Source of the DNA: Marinimicrobium sp050113635
Lineage (GTDB): Bacteria; Pseudomonadota; Gammaproteobacteria; Pseudomonadales; Cellvibrionaceae
Assembly: GCF_050113635.1 (NCBI RefSeq)
Contig: NZ_JBNJLT010000007.1
Span: 124,001-188,000, forward strand
Direction of reading: 5' to 3'
Length of the DNA: 64,000 nucleotides
Shown: positions 17,890 through 27,524 of the stretch, piece by piece
How the letters are laid out: each line of letters opens with the position of its first letter
How positions within the stretch are numbered: position 1 is the stretch's first letter
Position numbers and translations under genes: made by a program
The notes under the pieces: generated by a model
Told to the model about the DNA's origin: nothing
The model's input: the letters and a program-made list of their open reading frames with translations, nothing else
Databases searched by the model: none

Positions 17890-19824
17890 TCAGTGTGTCT
17901 CCGGGAGGTGTGTAATGTCCACTGGCTTGAGCGCATCGGCTGGCGTAAAACCGAAAACCCGCCCATAAAAATACAGCTCCGCTGCCAGGGCACGCTCAAT
18001 CGCGGGTGCCTGACGGAAACCGTGTCCCTCCCCGGGGAACAAGACCAGCGCGTTGGGGATGCCCTTGTCTGTCAATGCGTCGGTCATTGCCTTTGCCTGG
18101 TTCGGTGGCACCACTTTATCGTCTTCGCCCTGAAGAAAAATCACCGGGCAATGCAACTGGTCAACGTGCTGAATGGGTGACCGCTCCCTATAGCGTTCGC
18201 GCTGCTCAGGGTAGGGGCCGATCAACGTATCCAGGTAGCGAGACTCAAACTTGTGGGTATCGCGCGCCAGCGCCTCCAGGTCGCCAATGCCGTAGTAACT
18301 GGCCCCGGCATGGAACGCATTGGTAAAGGTCAGCGCAGCCAGAACGGTGTAGCCGCCTGCGCTGCTGCCGCGAATGGCACAGCGCTGGGCATCGACCAGT
18401 CCGCGCTCGGCCAGTGCTCTGGTACCGCTGGCGACATCAATGACATCGGTAACGCCCCAGTTGTCTTTCAGGCGGTCCCGGTAGCGACGCCCATAGCCGG
18501 TGCTGCCACGGTAGTTCACATCCAGTACCGCGAATCCGCGGCTGGTCCAGAACTGAATCTTGAGATTCAGGGCGGTTTGTGTGGCCCCGGTCGGACCGCC
18601 GTGGCACATGACCAGCAGCGGCGGACGCTCCTGCTCTGGAGCCTGGTAGTCGGGATTGTGAGGGGGATAGAAAAAGCCATGAGCCTGCTCGCCGTCGTCG
18701 GTGTCGAAGGTCAATGGCTCGGGGGCGGATAAGTAGCGCCCATTGGGATCGGTGTCGACAGAGCGCGCCACAATGGTCAGCGGTTCGATGGCGTTGGGTT
18801 GGAAATGCCACAGGCTGGCGCTCTGCCGGGCGTTGGCACCGAGGAAAATGCCGTCTCCATGGTGGCACTGTACGTTGCTGATGTCTGTGAGGCCTGTATC
18901 GATTCGGGTCAGGCTGCCGTGCACAAGGTCCAGGCGCGCCAGCTGCCACTGGCCGTCTTCGGTAAAGGTGCAGAGCAGAGTGTGCGCATCGAGAAAATCG
19001 TAGGTCGACATGCCGAACACCCACTGAGGGGTCGCAAATTCCGCCTCCATCTGGCAGAGCGCCTCGGGTTGGCCATTATTCCAGCGGTAGAGATTCCACC
19101 AGTTGCTGCGGTCCGATACAAAATACAGCGTTCCTTCAGGGGACCAACGTGGCTGAAAAACAGACTCTTCCTCGCCACCGGCGATGACTTGATCGTTTGT
19201 CAGGGAGCCATTCGCAGCGACGGTGCCAAGGTGTAGTTCGGTGGCATCCCACGGCATGTCGGGATGGTGCCAGCACAGGTACACCAGCTGTGAGCCATCC
19301 GGGCTGGGACGCGGGTTGCTGTAGAAGTCAGCGCCAGAAGCCAGCACTTGAACCTCGCCGGAACCGTCCAGCGGTATCGCCACCACTTCGCTTCGTTCTT
19401 CCTCTCCGGCCTGCCGGTGATCCTCCCGAACACACAACAGGCGCTGGCGTGTTGGGTCCGGGGTCAGGTCCGCATAGCGAAACAGCCCCTCATTGGTGAG
19501 CGGCTGGAGCTGGCCGTCGCGCCACTGATAGATACGCTGGTCAGTATCCAGCACAAAATAAACAGTGCCGTTCGCAACGCAGTAGCTGCCACCGCCGTAC
19601 TCGTGGGCTCGGGTGCGGACACTATGCGGGGCAGGGAGGTATTCCTCAGGCTCTCCTTCGAGATCACTGCGCATCAGCACATTGCGACCCTTCTCCTGCG
19701 GTCGGGATTCGAGCCAATAAATATGAGTGCCGTCGAAATGAGGCTCACTCAGGCGCACAGCACCTTTTGTCAGCGTGGCGGCCGTAATGGGGGATTGCCA
19801 GCAACCATAGGCGGCGGTGGTCAT
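17890..19824 (-). CDS. S9 family peptidase (acylaminoacyl-peptidase/prolyl oligopeptidase type)
   Basis: A 644-residue cytoplasmic serine peptidase (no signal peptide) with an N-terminal beta-propeller (about 20-370) and an alpha/beta-hydrolase domain (about 400-640). The triad reads S488 in RGSSAGGYT, D569 in QGEDDKVVPP and H601 in GEGHGFRQ, with PPLLVMCHGGPTG as the oxyanion region. The family cleaves short peptides or N-acylated residues; substrate unknown. AGGAG lies just upstream of the ATG at 19824. A compact palindromic element sits immediately upstream (19841-20050), so the promoter probably lies in or beyond that element. Confidence 0.9.
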   Translation of the reverse strand: MTTAAYGCWQSPITAATLTKGAVRLSEPHFDGTHIYWLESRPQEKGRNVLMRSDLEGEPEEYLPAPHSVRTRAHEYGGGSYCVANGTVYFVLDTDQRIYQWRDGQLQPLTNEGLFRYADLTPDPTRQRLLCVREDHRQAGEEERSEVVAIPLDGSGEVQVLASGADFYSNPRPSPDGSQLVYLCWHHPDMPWDATELHLGTVAANGSLTNDQVIAGGEEESVFQPRWSPEGTLYFVSDRSNWWNLYRWNNGQPEALCQMEAEFATPQWVFGMSTYDFLDAHTLLCTFTEDGQWQLARLDLVHGSLTRIDTGLTDISNVQCHHGDGIFLGANARQSASLWHFQPNAIEPLTIVARSVDTDPNGRYLSAPEPLTFDTDDGEQAHGFFYPPHNPDYQAPEQERPPLLVMCHGGPTGATQTALNLKIQFWTSRGFAVLDVNYRGSTGYGRRYRDRLKDNWGVTDVIDVASGTRALAERGLVDAQRCAIRGSSAGGYTVLAALTFTNAFHAGASYYGIGDLEALARDTHKFESRYLDTLIGPYPEQRERYRERSPIQHVDQLHCPVIFLQGEDDKVVPPNQAKAMTDALTDKGIPNALVLFPGEGHGFRQAPAIERALAAELYFYGRVFGFTPADALKPVDITHLPETH

Positions 19825-19840
19825 AGAACTCCTGTCTAAA

Positions 19841-20050
19841 TACTGTCAGTGTGGAATGGTACTGAGTTAAGCCCCAGCTCGTAGCGAGGGCGCTGCTTCC
19901 GGAGCCTTCTTCCGAGACCGTATGCAGCATGGATGCTGCGTTCGAGCCCCCATGGATGGGTTTACGGCGTGTCTCGGAAGAAGGCTCCGGAAGCAGTGAC
20001 CGGAGGATGAACTCCCAATCGCTTAACTCAGTGCCATTACCGTCAGTGTG
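19841..20050. mobile_element. MITE-like palindromic element with flanking direct repeats
   Basis: Imperfect terminal inverted repeats ATGGTACTGAGTTAAGC (19856-19872) and the complement of ATGGCACTGAGTTAAGC (20021-20037) differ at one base. They enclose a second, perfect 26-bp inverted repeat (arms 19893-19918 and 19971-19996). The central loop carries two mini-palindromes of the form N-CAT-GG-ATG-N (GCAGCATGGATGCTGC and CCCATGGATGGG). Outside the terminal repeats is a 13-bp near-identical direct repeat, TACTGTCAGTGTG at 19841-19853 and TACCGTCAGTGTG at 20038-20050. There is no coding frame for a transposase. This fits a non-autonomous miniature element or REP-like intergenic repeat; the direct repeats would be the target duplication. 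Family not identified. Confidence 0.6.
19893..19996. repeat. Perfect 26-bp inverted repeat forming a long hairpin
   Basis: Arms 19893-19918 and 19971-19996 are exact reverse complements, with a 52-nt loop containing two smaller palindromes built on CATGGATG. In RNA this would form a long stable hairpin between the S9 peptidase leader and the tilS leader. It is the inner part of the element at 19841-20050. Confidence 0.85.
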
Positions 20051-20137
20051 TTTTTGTGCTTTCTATGCTGCACATTGTCACGTTTGCGCGCAGCCGTTAC
20101 CGGTAATCGGTGCTCGTGGACAAGCTGTTGCGTAACA

Positions 20138-20160
20138 TTGACAATAGTCTCAATTGTCAG
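20138..20160. promoter_or_regulatory. Inverted repeat upstream of tilS, candidate operator
   Basis: TGACAAT (20139-20145), seven-base spacer, ATTGTCA (20153-20159) is a perfect dyad. Its left half also gives TTGACA, a perfect -35 hexamer at 20138-20143, but no good -10 follows at 16-18 bp. It lies 75 bp upstream of the tilS start. The function is only inferred. Confidence 0.35.
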
Positions 20161-20234
20161 TGATCGGCCCGCGTTTCGCAACGGGTCGCCACAGGGTTTA
20201 TAGCGTTTACGTTGCGGCTCGGGAAGCAAGCTTT

Positions 20235-21659
20235 ATGCATGGCATGCAAGATCCTCTCGAAGGGCGGGATATTGGTTACGCGTTGGATCAGGGCATGGGT
20301 GGCGAGAGCCATTTTTGTGTGGCACTCAGCGGTGGCCTGGATTCCTCTCTCCTCCTACATGAAGTCGCCCAGCGGGTGCCTGCTGATCGCTTGCGAGCGA
20401 TTCATGTGAACCATGGTCTATCACCGAACGCCGATCAATGGCAGGCACACTGTGAGGCAGCATGTACTCATCTGGGGATTGAGCTGGTCGTCTGCCCGGT
20501 CCAGGTGACGCCGGATGGGCAGGGGCTGGAGGCAGCGGCTCGCGAGGTTCGCTACCAGGCCTTTGAGCGCAGTCTGCGCATCGGAGAAACCTTACTCATG
20601 GCACACCACGCCGATGACCAACTGGAAACGCTACTGTTGAGGCTGGCGCGTGGCAGTGGCCTCACTGGTTTGCGCGGCATGGCAGAGCGGCGGCCTCTGG
20701 GGAAAGGGCAATTATGGCGCCCCTTGCTGTCCTTTCCCCGGGCCGCGTTGGAAGCGAGGGCCCGAGGGCTGAATCTTCACTGGATTGAGGACGACAGCAA
20801 TGGTGATGAGCGCTTTGATCGCAACTACCTTCGTCACACAGTGGTGCCGGCGTTACGGCGACGCTGGCCAGAGGTGGCCTTGTCCTGGGCGCAAAGCGCG
20901 CTCTGGTGCGCTGAAGGCGATGATTTACTGCGGGATTACGCCCGGCAGGATATTCGCCGCTTGCTGCTCAATGGCGGGGAATGGGGCCGCCATCAGGCGC
21001 TAAGCATCAGTGAACTGGGGCGTTTGTCGGCGCCGCGTCGTCGTCTGGTGGTTCGCACATGGTTGGCTGACGCAGGCCTGTCGTCGTTACCGCGAGCGCG
21101 GTTGGCGGAACTGGACCGCCAGTTGGGGGGTGTCGCTGGTACGGACGGCGAGCCATTTGATGCCACCACTGACTGCCGGGTTGATTGGCGGGGCGGATCG
21201 TTGCGCCGTTACCGCGATGGTTTATATCTATTGCCTGCCGGGGTGGATGCCCTGGGCTGGCCCAGTCGAGCGGGCACATTGCTGTGCGACCTGACCCATG
21301 ATCGCTCGGTGGTTGATTTACCTGGGGGCGATCAGCTGGTATTCGAACGTCTTGCCCATGGTCGGCGGCTTGTGGCGGGGCTGGCGCCGTTGCATGTTCG
21401 GTATCGCCAGGGTGGAGAGCGCTGTCGTCCGGCGGGGCGAGGGCACTCGCAAACATTGAAAAGGCTGCTGCAGGAGTACGCCGTTCCTCCATGGTGGCGC
21501 CAACGAATTCCTTTGATCTACAGCGATGATGAGCTGGTCGCCGTGGGAGACGTGTGGATTTGCGAGGGTTATGAGGCGCCGCCCGGCCAGCCCGGTTACG
21601 GTATTGCCTGGCACATCGGTTCCGCTCCCGAGGAGGAGACGACGGTAAGTTTTGATTGA
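20235..21659 (+). CDS. tilS: tRNA(Ile)-lysidine synthetase TilS
   Basis: ATP-dependent enzyme that converts C34 of the minor tRNA-Ile(CAU) to lysidine so that it reads AUA. It has 474 residues from the ATG at 20235; that start is chosen because GGGAAG precedes it and because the 27 residues available upstream have no counterpart in the family. The PP-loop is SGGLDSS (32-38), followed by HHADDQLETLLLRLARGSG, then a tRNA-binding middle domain and the C-terminal domain near RYRQGGERCRPAGRGHSQTL. It is followed by pyrG as in Pseudomonas, where accA precedes tilS; here the palindromic element and the peptidase precede it. Confidence 0.94.
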   Translation: MHGMQDPLEGRDIGYALDQGMGGESHFCVALSGGLDSSLLLHEVAQRVPADRLRAIHVNHGLSPNADQWQAHCEAACTHLGIELVVCPVQVTPDGQGLEAAAREVRYQAFERSLRIGETLLMAHHADDQLETLLLRLARGSGLTGLRGMAERRPLGKGQLWRPLLSFPRAALEARARGLNLHWIEDDSNGDERFDRNYLRHTVVPALRRRWPEVALSWAQSALWCAEGDDLLRDYARQDIRRLLLNGGEWGRHQALSISELGRLSAPRRRLVVRTWLADAGLSSLPRARLAELDRQLGGVAGTDGEPFDATTDCRVDWRGGSLRRYRDGLYLLPAGVDALGWPSRAGTLLCDLTHDRSVVDLPGGDQLVFERLAHGRRLVAGLAPLHVRYRQGGERCRPAGRGHSQTLKRLLQEYAVPPWWRQRIPLIYSDDELVAVGDVWICEGYEAPPGQPGYGIAWHIGSAPEEETTVSFD

Positions 21660-21780
21660 GGCATCCCGGCCTTTCTGGTACTCTGGCGCCCCGTCCTGAA
21701 GACAAATGCCGAGCGCTTAATGCAAGGCGTTGCCCCCCGGTATTTGTCTGTCCCTCGATCGTATTGAAGCAAGGTTATAC

Positions 21781-23412
21781 ATGACGCGATACATTTTCGT
21801 TACCGGCGGTGTGGTTTCTTCTTTGGGTAAAGGCATCGCCTCCGCTTCGCTGGCGGCCATTCTTGAATCCCGGGGGCTAAAGGTCACCATTCTGAAGCTG
21901 GACCCCTATATTAACGTTGACCCAGGCACCATGAGCCCTTTTCAGCACGGTGAGGTGTTTGTCACCGAGGATGGCGCCGAAACTGATCTTGACCTGGGTC
22001 ATTACGAGCGGTTTGTGCGGACCAAGATGACGCGTCGCAACAACTTCACCACGGGCCGGGTGTATGAAACCGTGTTGCGCAAAGAGCGCCGTGGCGATTA
22101 TCTGGGTGGCACCGTACAAGTGATTCCCCATATTACCGATGAGATCAAGCGCCGGATTCTTGAAGGCGGACGCGACGCCGATGTGGCCTTGGTGGAGATC
22201 GGCGGTACGGTGGGGGATATTGAATCGCAACCCTTTCTGGAAGCGGTGCGTCAGTTGAAAGTGGAGCTCGGACCGAAGAACTCACTGCTGATGCACTTGA
22301 CGCTGGTGCCCTACATTGCCACGGCTGGTGAGACCAAAACCAAGCCCACCCAGCACTCTGTCAAAGAGTTGCGCTCCATTGGCTTGCAGCCCAATATTCT
22401 GCTGTGTCGGTCCGAGCGTGAGGTCGATGAAGACTCGCGCCGCAAAATTGCATTGTTTACCAACGTGGATGAGCGAGCGGTCGTACCACTGCCTGATGCG
22501 GGCACCATTTACGCCATTCCCCGGATGTTGCACGAGTTCGGCCTGGACGACATTATCGTCGAGCAATTCGAACTGAGCTGTGGCGCGGCGGATTTAAGTG
22601 AGTGGGATCGCGTCGTTGATGGCAAGATCAATCCGGAGCATGAAGTGACCATTGCCATGGTTGGCAAATACATGGAGTTGCTCGATGCCTATAAGTCCCT
22701 GATTGAAGCCATGAGCCACGCCGGCATTCACGCGCGTACCAAAGTGAACATGCGGTATGTCGATGCCGAACAACTTGAAGAGCAGGGCGTTGACTTGATC
22801 AGCGACGCCGATGCCATTCTCGTACCCGGCGGGTTTGGCAATCGCGGGGTGGAAGGCAAATTGATGGCGGTGCGCTACGCCCGCGAGAATAAGGTGCCTT
22901 ACCTGGGCATTTGCCTCGGTATGCAGTCGGTGGTGATCGAGTTCGCCCGCAATGTACTGGGGCTGAAAAATGCCAACAGTACCGAGTTTGATAAACACAC
23001 CCCGGACCCGGTAGTGGGGCTGATTACCGAGTGGGTGGACACCAGCGGTCGTCGCGAAAAGCGGGACGATAACTCCGATCTCGGAGGCACCATGCGCCTC
23101 GGTGGCCAGGAAAGCCGACTCGTCTCTGGCTCCAAAACCCGTGATATCTACGGCAAAGACGTGATTCTGGAGCGCCATCGTCACCGCTATGAGGTGAACA
23201 ACAATTACGTCGATCAGATGCAACAGGCCGGTCTGCGTATTGGCGGCTGGTCCGCCGATGATACGCTGGTGGAGGTGGTAGAACTGCCGGATCACCCCTG
23301 GTTCGTTGCCTGCCAGTTTCACCCGGAATTTACATCCACTCCGCGGGACGGGCATCCGCTGTTTACCAGTTTTGTAAAAGCGGCTCTGACCCGGCGTGAA
23401 CATTCGCAGTGA
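21781..23412 (+). CDS. pyrG: CTP synthase
   Basis: Amidates UTP to CTP using ATP and glutamine. It has 543 residues. The start at 21781 (MTRYIFVTGGVVSSLGKGI) is the family-standard N-terminus; an in-frame frame extends upstream but is not needed. The synthetase domain has SSLGKGI and the NVDPGTMSPFQHGEVFVTED region; the glutamine amidotransferase domain has the nucleophile C378 in YLGICLGMQ and the His/Glu pair in QFHPEFTSTPRDGHPLF. It begins the pyrG-kdsA-eno-ftsB-ispD-ispF-truD run. Confidence 0.98.
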   Translation: MTRYIFVTGGVVSSLGKGIASASLAAILESRGLKVTILKLDPYINVDPGTMSPFQHGEVFVTEDGAETDLDLGHYERFVRTKMTRRNNFTTGRVYETVLRKERRGDYLGGTVQVIPHITDEIKRRILEGGRDADVALVEIGGTVGDIESQPFLEAVRQLKVELGPKNSLLMHLTLVPYIATAGETKTKPTQHSVKELRSIGLQPNILLCRSEREVDEDSRRKIALFTNVDERAVVPLPDAGTIYAIPRMLHEFGLDDIIVEQFELSCGAADLSEWDRVVDGKINPEHEVTIAMVGKYMELLDAYKSLIEAMSHAGIHARTKVNMRYVDAEQLEEQGVDLISDADAILVPGGFGNRGVEGKLMAVRYARENKVPYLGICLGMQSVVIEFARNVLGLKNANSTEFDKHTPDPVVGLITEWVDTSGRREKRDDNSDLGGTMRLGGQESRLVSGSKTRDIYGKDVILERHRHRYEVNNNYVDQMQQAGLRIGGWSADDTLVEVVELPDHPWFVACQFHPEFTSTPRDGHPLFTSFVKAALTRREHSQ

Positions 23413-23477
23413 CGAGACCCTGGTTAAATGACGGTCATCAAAAAGTGACAGGAAAGTGAGAAAAAAGAGAGAGAGTT

Positions 23478-24329
23478 GTGACTGATAAAGATATCGCTGT
23501 TGCCGGCCTCAATGTCGGAAATCACCGTCCATTCACCTTGTTTGGTGGTATGAACGTACTTGAGTCCCGGGATATGGCGTTGCGGGTGGCAGAGGCCTAC
23601 GTTCAGGTTACTGAGAAGCTGGGTATTCCCTACGTTTTCAAAGCATCGTTCGACAAGGCTAACCGCTCATCGATTCATTCTTTTCGCGGCCCCGGTATGG
23701 ATGAAGGCCTGAAGATTTTCAGCGACATCAAAAGCACCTTCGGTGTGCCGGTCATCACCGATGTTCACGAAACCTTCCAGTGCCAGCCCGTGGCCGACGT
23801 GTGCGACGTGATTCAGCTGCCAGCGTTTCTGGCCCGCCAGACTGATCTGGTCAAGGCGATGGCGGAAACCGGTGCGGTGATTAACATCAAAAAGCCTCAA
23901 TTTTTAAGCCCCGGTCAAATGAAGAACATCGTGGAAAAGTTTCGCGAATGTGGCAATGACCAGATTATCCTGTGTGAACGCGGCAGCAACTTCGGTTATG
24001 ACAACCTGGTGGTGGATATGCTGGGTTTTCGCACCATGAAAGAGGTCAGTGAGGGTGCGCCGATTATCTTCGATGCCACCCATGCGCTGCAGTGCCGCGA
24101 TCCGCTGGGCGAAGCCTCCGGTGGGCGCCGTCACCAGGTGGCCGAGTTGGCGCGTGCGGGTATGGCGGTTGGGTTGGCCGGTTTATTCCTGGAGGCTCAC
24201 CCGGACCCGGACAACGCCAAATGCGACGGGCCCAGCGCGTTGCCATTGGATAAGCTGGAGCCATTTCTGGCGCAGATCAAAGCAGTGGACGATGTCATCA
24301 AAGCGTTGCCACCACTGGATATACAGTAG
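23478..24329 (+). CDS. kdsA: 3-deoxy-D-manno-octulosonate 8-phosphate synthase
   Basis: Condenses phosphoenolpyruvate with arabinose 5-phosphate to KDO-8-P, the first committed step to the KDO of lipopolysaccharide. It has 283 residues in a TIM-barrel of the DAHP/KDO8P synthase family: FKASFDKANRSS, DVHETFQC, LPAFLARQTDL, NIKKPQFLSPGQM, FDATHALQCRDPLG. The non-metal subclass is suggested by the Asn in FDKANRSS-type context but is not certain. The start is GTG with a purine-rich upstream tract (AAAAAAGAGAGAGA). Confidence 0.96.
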   Translation: MTDKDIAVAGLNVGNHRPFTLFGGMNVLESRDMALRVAEAYVQVTEKLGIPYVFKASFDKANRSSIHSFRGPGMDEGLKIFSDIKSTFGVPVITDVHETFQCQPVADVCDVIQLPAFLARQTDLVKAMAETGAVINIKKPQFLSPGQMKNIVEKFRECGNDQIILCERGSNFGYDNLVVDMLGFRTMKEVSEGAPIIFDATHALQCRDPLGEASGGRRHQVAELARAGMAVGLAGLFLEAHPDPDNAKCDGPSALPLDKLEPFLAQIKAVDDVIKALPPLDIQ

Positions 24330-24332
24330 CCC

Positions 24333-24385
24333 TTTTGAAGTTTCCCTATTTGAAGCTTCCCTGTTTGAAGACATCTTGATTGAAC
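24333..24385. repeat. Four short tandem repeats, 15-bp period
   Basis: Between kdsA and eno, TTTGAAG recurs at 24334, 24349 and 24364, with a diverged fourth copy (ATTGAAC) at 24379, each 15 bp apart with TTCCCT between the first three. It occupies half of the 102-bp kdsA-eno gap. Role unknown: slippage product or a phased protein-binding array. Confidence 0.6.
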
Positions 24386-24431
24386 GAACATTGGTAATCA
24401 TCGGTAAATTGGTAAACGGAGCAATCTACGC

Positions 24432-25721
<1,290 letters not shown>

Positions 25722-25757
25722 AACTACGACTGGACGCATTCGTCAATGCGTCTTTCA

Positions 25758-25785
25758 CTCATCACCCGGCTGGCCGGGTGATGAG
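25758..25785. terminator. Strong hairpin after eno
   Basis: CTCATCACCCGGC, two-base loop, GCCGGGTGATGAG: a perfect 13-bp stem 36 bp after the eno stop. No T-run follows, so it may be an mRNA-stabilising 3' end or an imperfect terminator separating eno from ftsB. Confidence 0.55.
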
Positions 25786-25936
25786 ATCCGCTCCTCCCTC
25801 CCCACGCTTTCCGCACGCCGTGTCTGAACAAGCGCCCTTATTTCGTGTAAACTCCCCGCTCAGTGATCGCTTTCAGAGCGCCCGACGTTGTTCCTGATGG
25901 GCGATAATCAAGAGGCCCGCAATCCGGGGCACTGTC

Positions 25937-26215
25937 ATGATGAAATGGTTATTGGTTTTCCTGCTGGTGTTGTTTACTGGCCTGCAGTACCGACTGTGGG
26001 TCGCCGAAGGCAGTTGGGCTGATGTGGCGCGACTGGACCGGGACATCGAAAAGCAATCGGCGGAAAATGAGCGTCTTATTGAACGTAACCGGCGTTTGGC
26101 CATTGATGTGGAAGAGCTGAAAAGCGGTCTGGATAGCGTAGAAGAAAGGGCGCGCGAAAATCTGGGCATGGTTGGCGACGGAGAAACATTTTATATGGTG
26201 GTAGAGCCCCGTTAA
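25937..26215 (+). CDS. ftsB: Cell division protein FtsB
   Basis: Small bitopic divisome protein that forms the FtsQLB complex. It has 92 residues: one N-terminal membrane helix (WLLVFLLVLFTGLQYRLWV), a coiled coil (VARLDRDIEKQSAENERLIE onward) and the family C-terminal block ERARENLGMVGDGETFY. It lies between eno and ispD as in most Gammaproteobacteria. The ATG at 25937 is followed by a second ATG one codon on; either could be used. Confidence 0.94.
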   Translation: MMKWLLVFLLVLFTGLQYRLWVAEGSWADVARLDRDIEKQSAENERLIERNRRLAIDVEELKSGLDSVEERARENLGMVGDGETFYMVVEPR

Positions 26216-26275
26216 TCTTTCTGCTTAAGCGTTGCTTTTTGTGCCCACCCATTCTGCCAGCCCCACAATTTTCCG

Positions 26276-27019
26276 ATGAGACGTATGGCAAACACGACCG
26301 ACCCTCCCTCAGACACCCGTTGCTGGATTGTTGTGCCTGCCGCTGGCATTGGCACCCGCATGCGGTCGGAACTGCCCAAACAATATCTATCGTTGCGCGG
26401 AAAAACGCTGCTTGAGTGCACGCTTGAGCGCCTTCTGGGGCTTCCGAACATCAGTGGTATTGTTCTCGCGCTGGCGGCTACAGACTCGTATTGGGAGCGT
26501 CTGCCTATGGCGGGCAACGGTCGTATTGCCATTGTCGATGGCGGCGCAGAGCGCAGCCGTTCAGTGCTTAATGCGCTGAATTACCTGACGTTACAGGCCA
26601 AGGCTCGCGACTGGGTGTTGGTACATGATGCGGCGCGACCCTGTGTGACCGCCAATATGATTGCCGGGCTGCGTCGTCATCTCTCTGAGCACGAGGTTGG
26701 TGGCATTCTGGGGGTGCCGGTGGGTGACACGTTGAAAAAGGTTGGCAGCGACCACTGCATCCAGGCCACTGAGGATCGACGTGGTTTATGGCAGGCGCAA
26801 ACCCCGCAATTGTTTCGATACCAACTGCTTCACCAATGTCTTACCCGCGCTCTGGCCCAGGGGGAAAGCGTCACTGACGAAGCCTCGGCACTGGAGTTGG
26901 CAGGCTATCATCCCGCGATGGTGGAAGGGCGTTCGGACAACATCAAAATCACCCGGCCGGAGGATCTGGTACTGGCCGAGGCGATTCTGCAACAACAGGA
27001 GAGCGCACGATGCGGGTAG
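26276..27019 (+). CDS. ispD: 2-C-methyl-D-erythritol 4-phosphate cytidylyltransferase
   Basis: Third step of the MEP isoprenoid pathway: MEP plus CTP gives CDP-ME. It has 247 residues. The nucleotide-binding N-terminus is VPAAGIGTRMRSELPKQYL; VLVHDAARPCV and the later TDEASALELAGY belong to the family. An ATG at 26285 is an equally possible start, and neither has a clear Shine-Dalgarno. The end overlaps ispF by ten bases, so translation is probably coupled. Confidence 0.95.
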   Translation: MRRMANTTDPPSDTRCWIVVPAAGIGTRMRSELPKQYLSLRGKTLLECTLERLLGLPNISGIVLALAATDSYWERLPMAGNGRIAIVDGGAERSRSVLNALNYLTLQAKARDWVLVHDAARPCVTANMIAGLRRHLSEHEVGGILGVPVGDTLKKVGSDHCIQATEDRRGLWQAQTPQLFRYQLLHQCLTRALAQGESVTDEASALELAGYHPAMVEGRSDNIKITRPEDLVLAEAILQQQESARCG

Positions 27020-27483
27020 GGCAGGGGTTCGATGTCCATGCTTTTGGGCCGGGAGACAAAGTGGTTATCGGCGGCGTGGTTATTCCTCACAAGCGGGGGC
27101 TGGTGGCGCATTCTGATGGCGATGTATTGTTGCATGCCCTGTGTGACGCGCTTCTTGGCGCGGCCGGGCTGGGGGATATCGGTCGACACTTTCCCGACAC
27201 GGACCCCGGTTATAAAAACGCGGACAGCCGGGCGCTGTTGCGGATGGTGTATGCCAAGGTCAAGGCGGCTGGCTGGCGTTTGCTCAATGCGGATATGACG
27301 GTGATTGCGCAGGCGCCGCGTATGTCTGGTCATGTTCCAGCCATGGTGGAGCGAATAGCCGCTGACCTCGAAACTGACGTCTCTCAGATCAACGTCAAGG
27401 CCACCACCACGGAGCGGTTGGGTTTTGTCGGGCGAGAGGAAGGTATTGCGGCGCAGGCCGTCGTGCTGTTATCCGCTGTCTGA
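27010..27483 (+). CDS. ispF: 2-C-methyl-D-erythritol 2,4-cyclodiphosphate synthase
   Basis: Converts CDP-ME 2-phosphate to the cyclodiphosphate MEcPP with loss of CMP. It has 157 residues. Zinc ligands D8 and H10 lie in GFDVHAF, and AHSDGDVLLHALCDALLGAA and DIGRHFPDTDP are family signatures. The ispD-ispF pair encodes non-consecutive pathway steps but is a conserved couple. GGAG precedes the ATG within ispD. Confidence 0.97.
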   Translation: MRVGQGFDVHAFGPGDKVVIGGVVIPHKRGLVAHSDGDVLLHALCDALLGAAGLGDIGRHFPDTDPGYKNADSRALLRMVYAKVKAAGWRLLNADMTVIAQAPRMSGHVPAMVERIAADLETDVSQINVKATTTERLGFVGREEGIAAQAVVLLSAV

Positions 27484-27524
27484 ATGTCAACCTGTTGAAC
27501 CATTGATCCGACCAAGGATATTTG

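Noticed and set aside
19841..20050. Integron attC site or riboswitch
   Set aside because: Symmetry is too perfect and lacks attC core sites; no integrase or cassette; flanking duplication favours a mobile element.
24330..24400. CRISPR array
   Set aside because: Repeat unit and period (15 bp) are far too short and there are no spacers or cas genes in the window.
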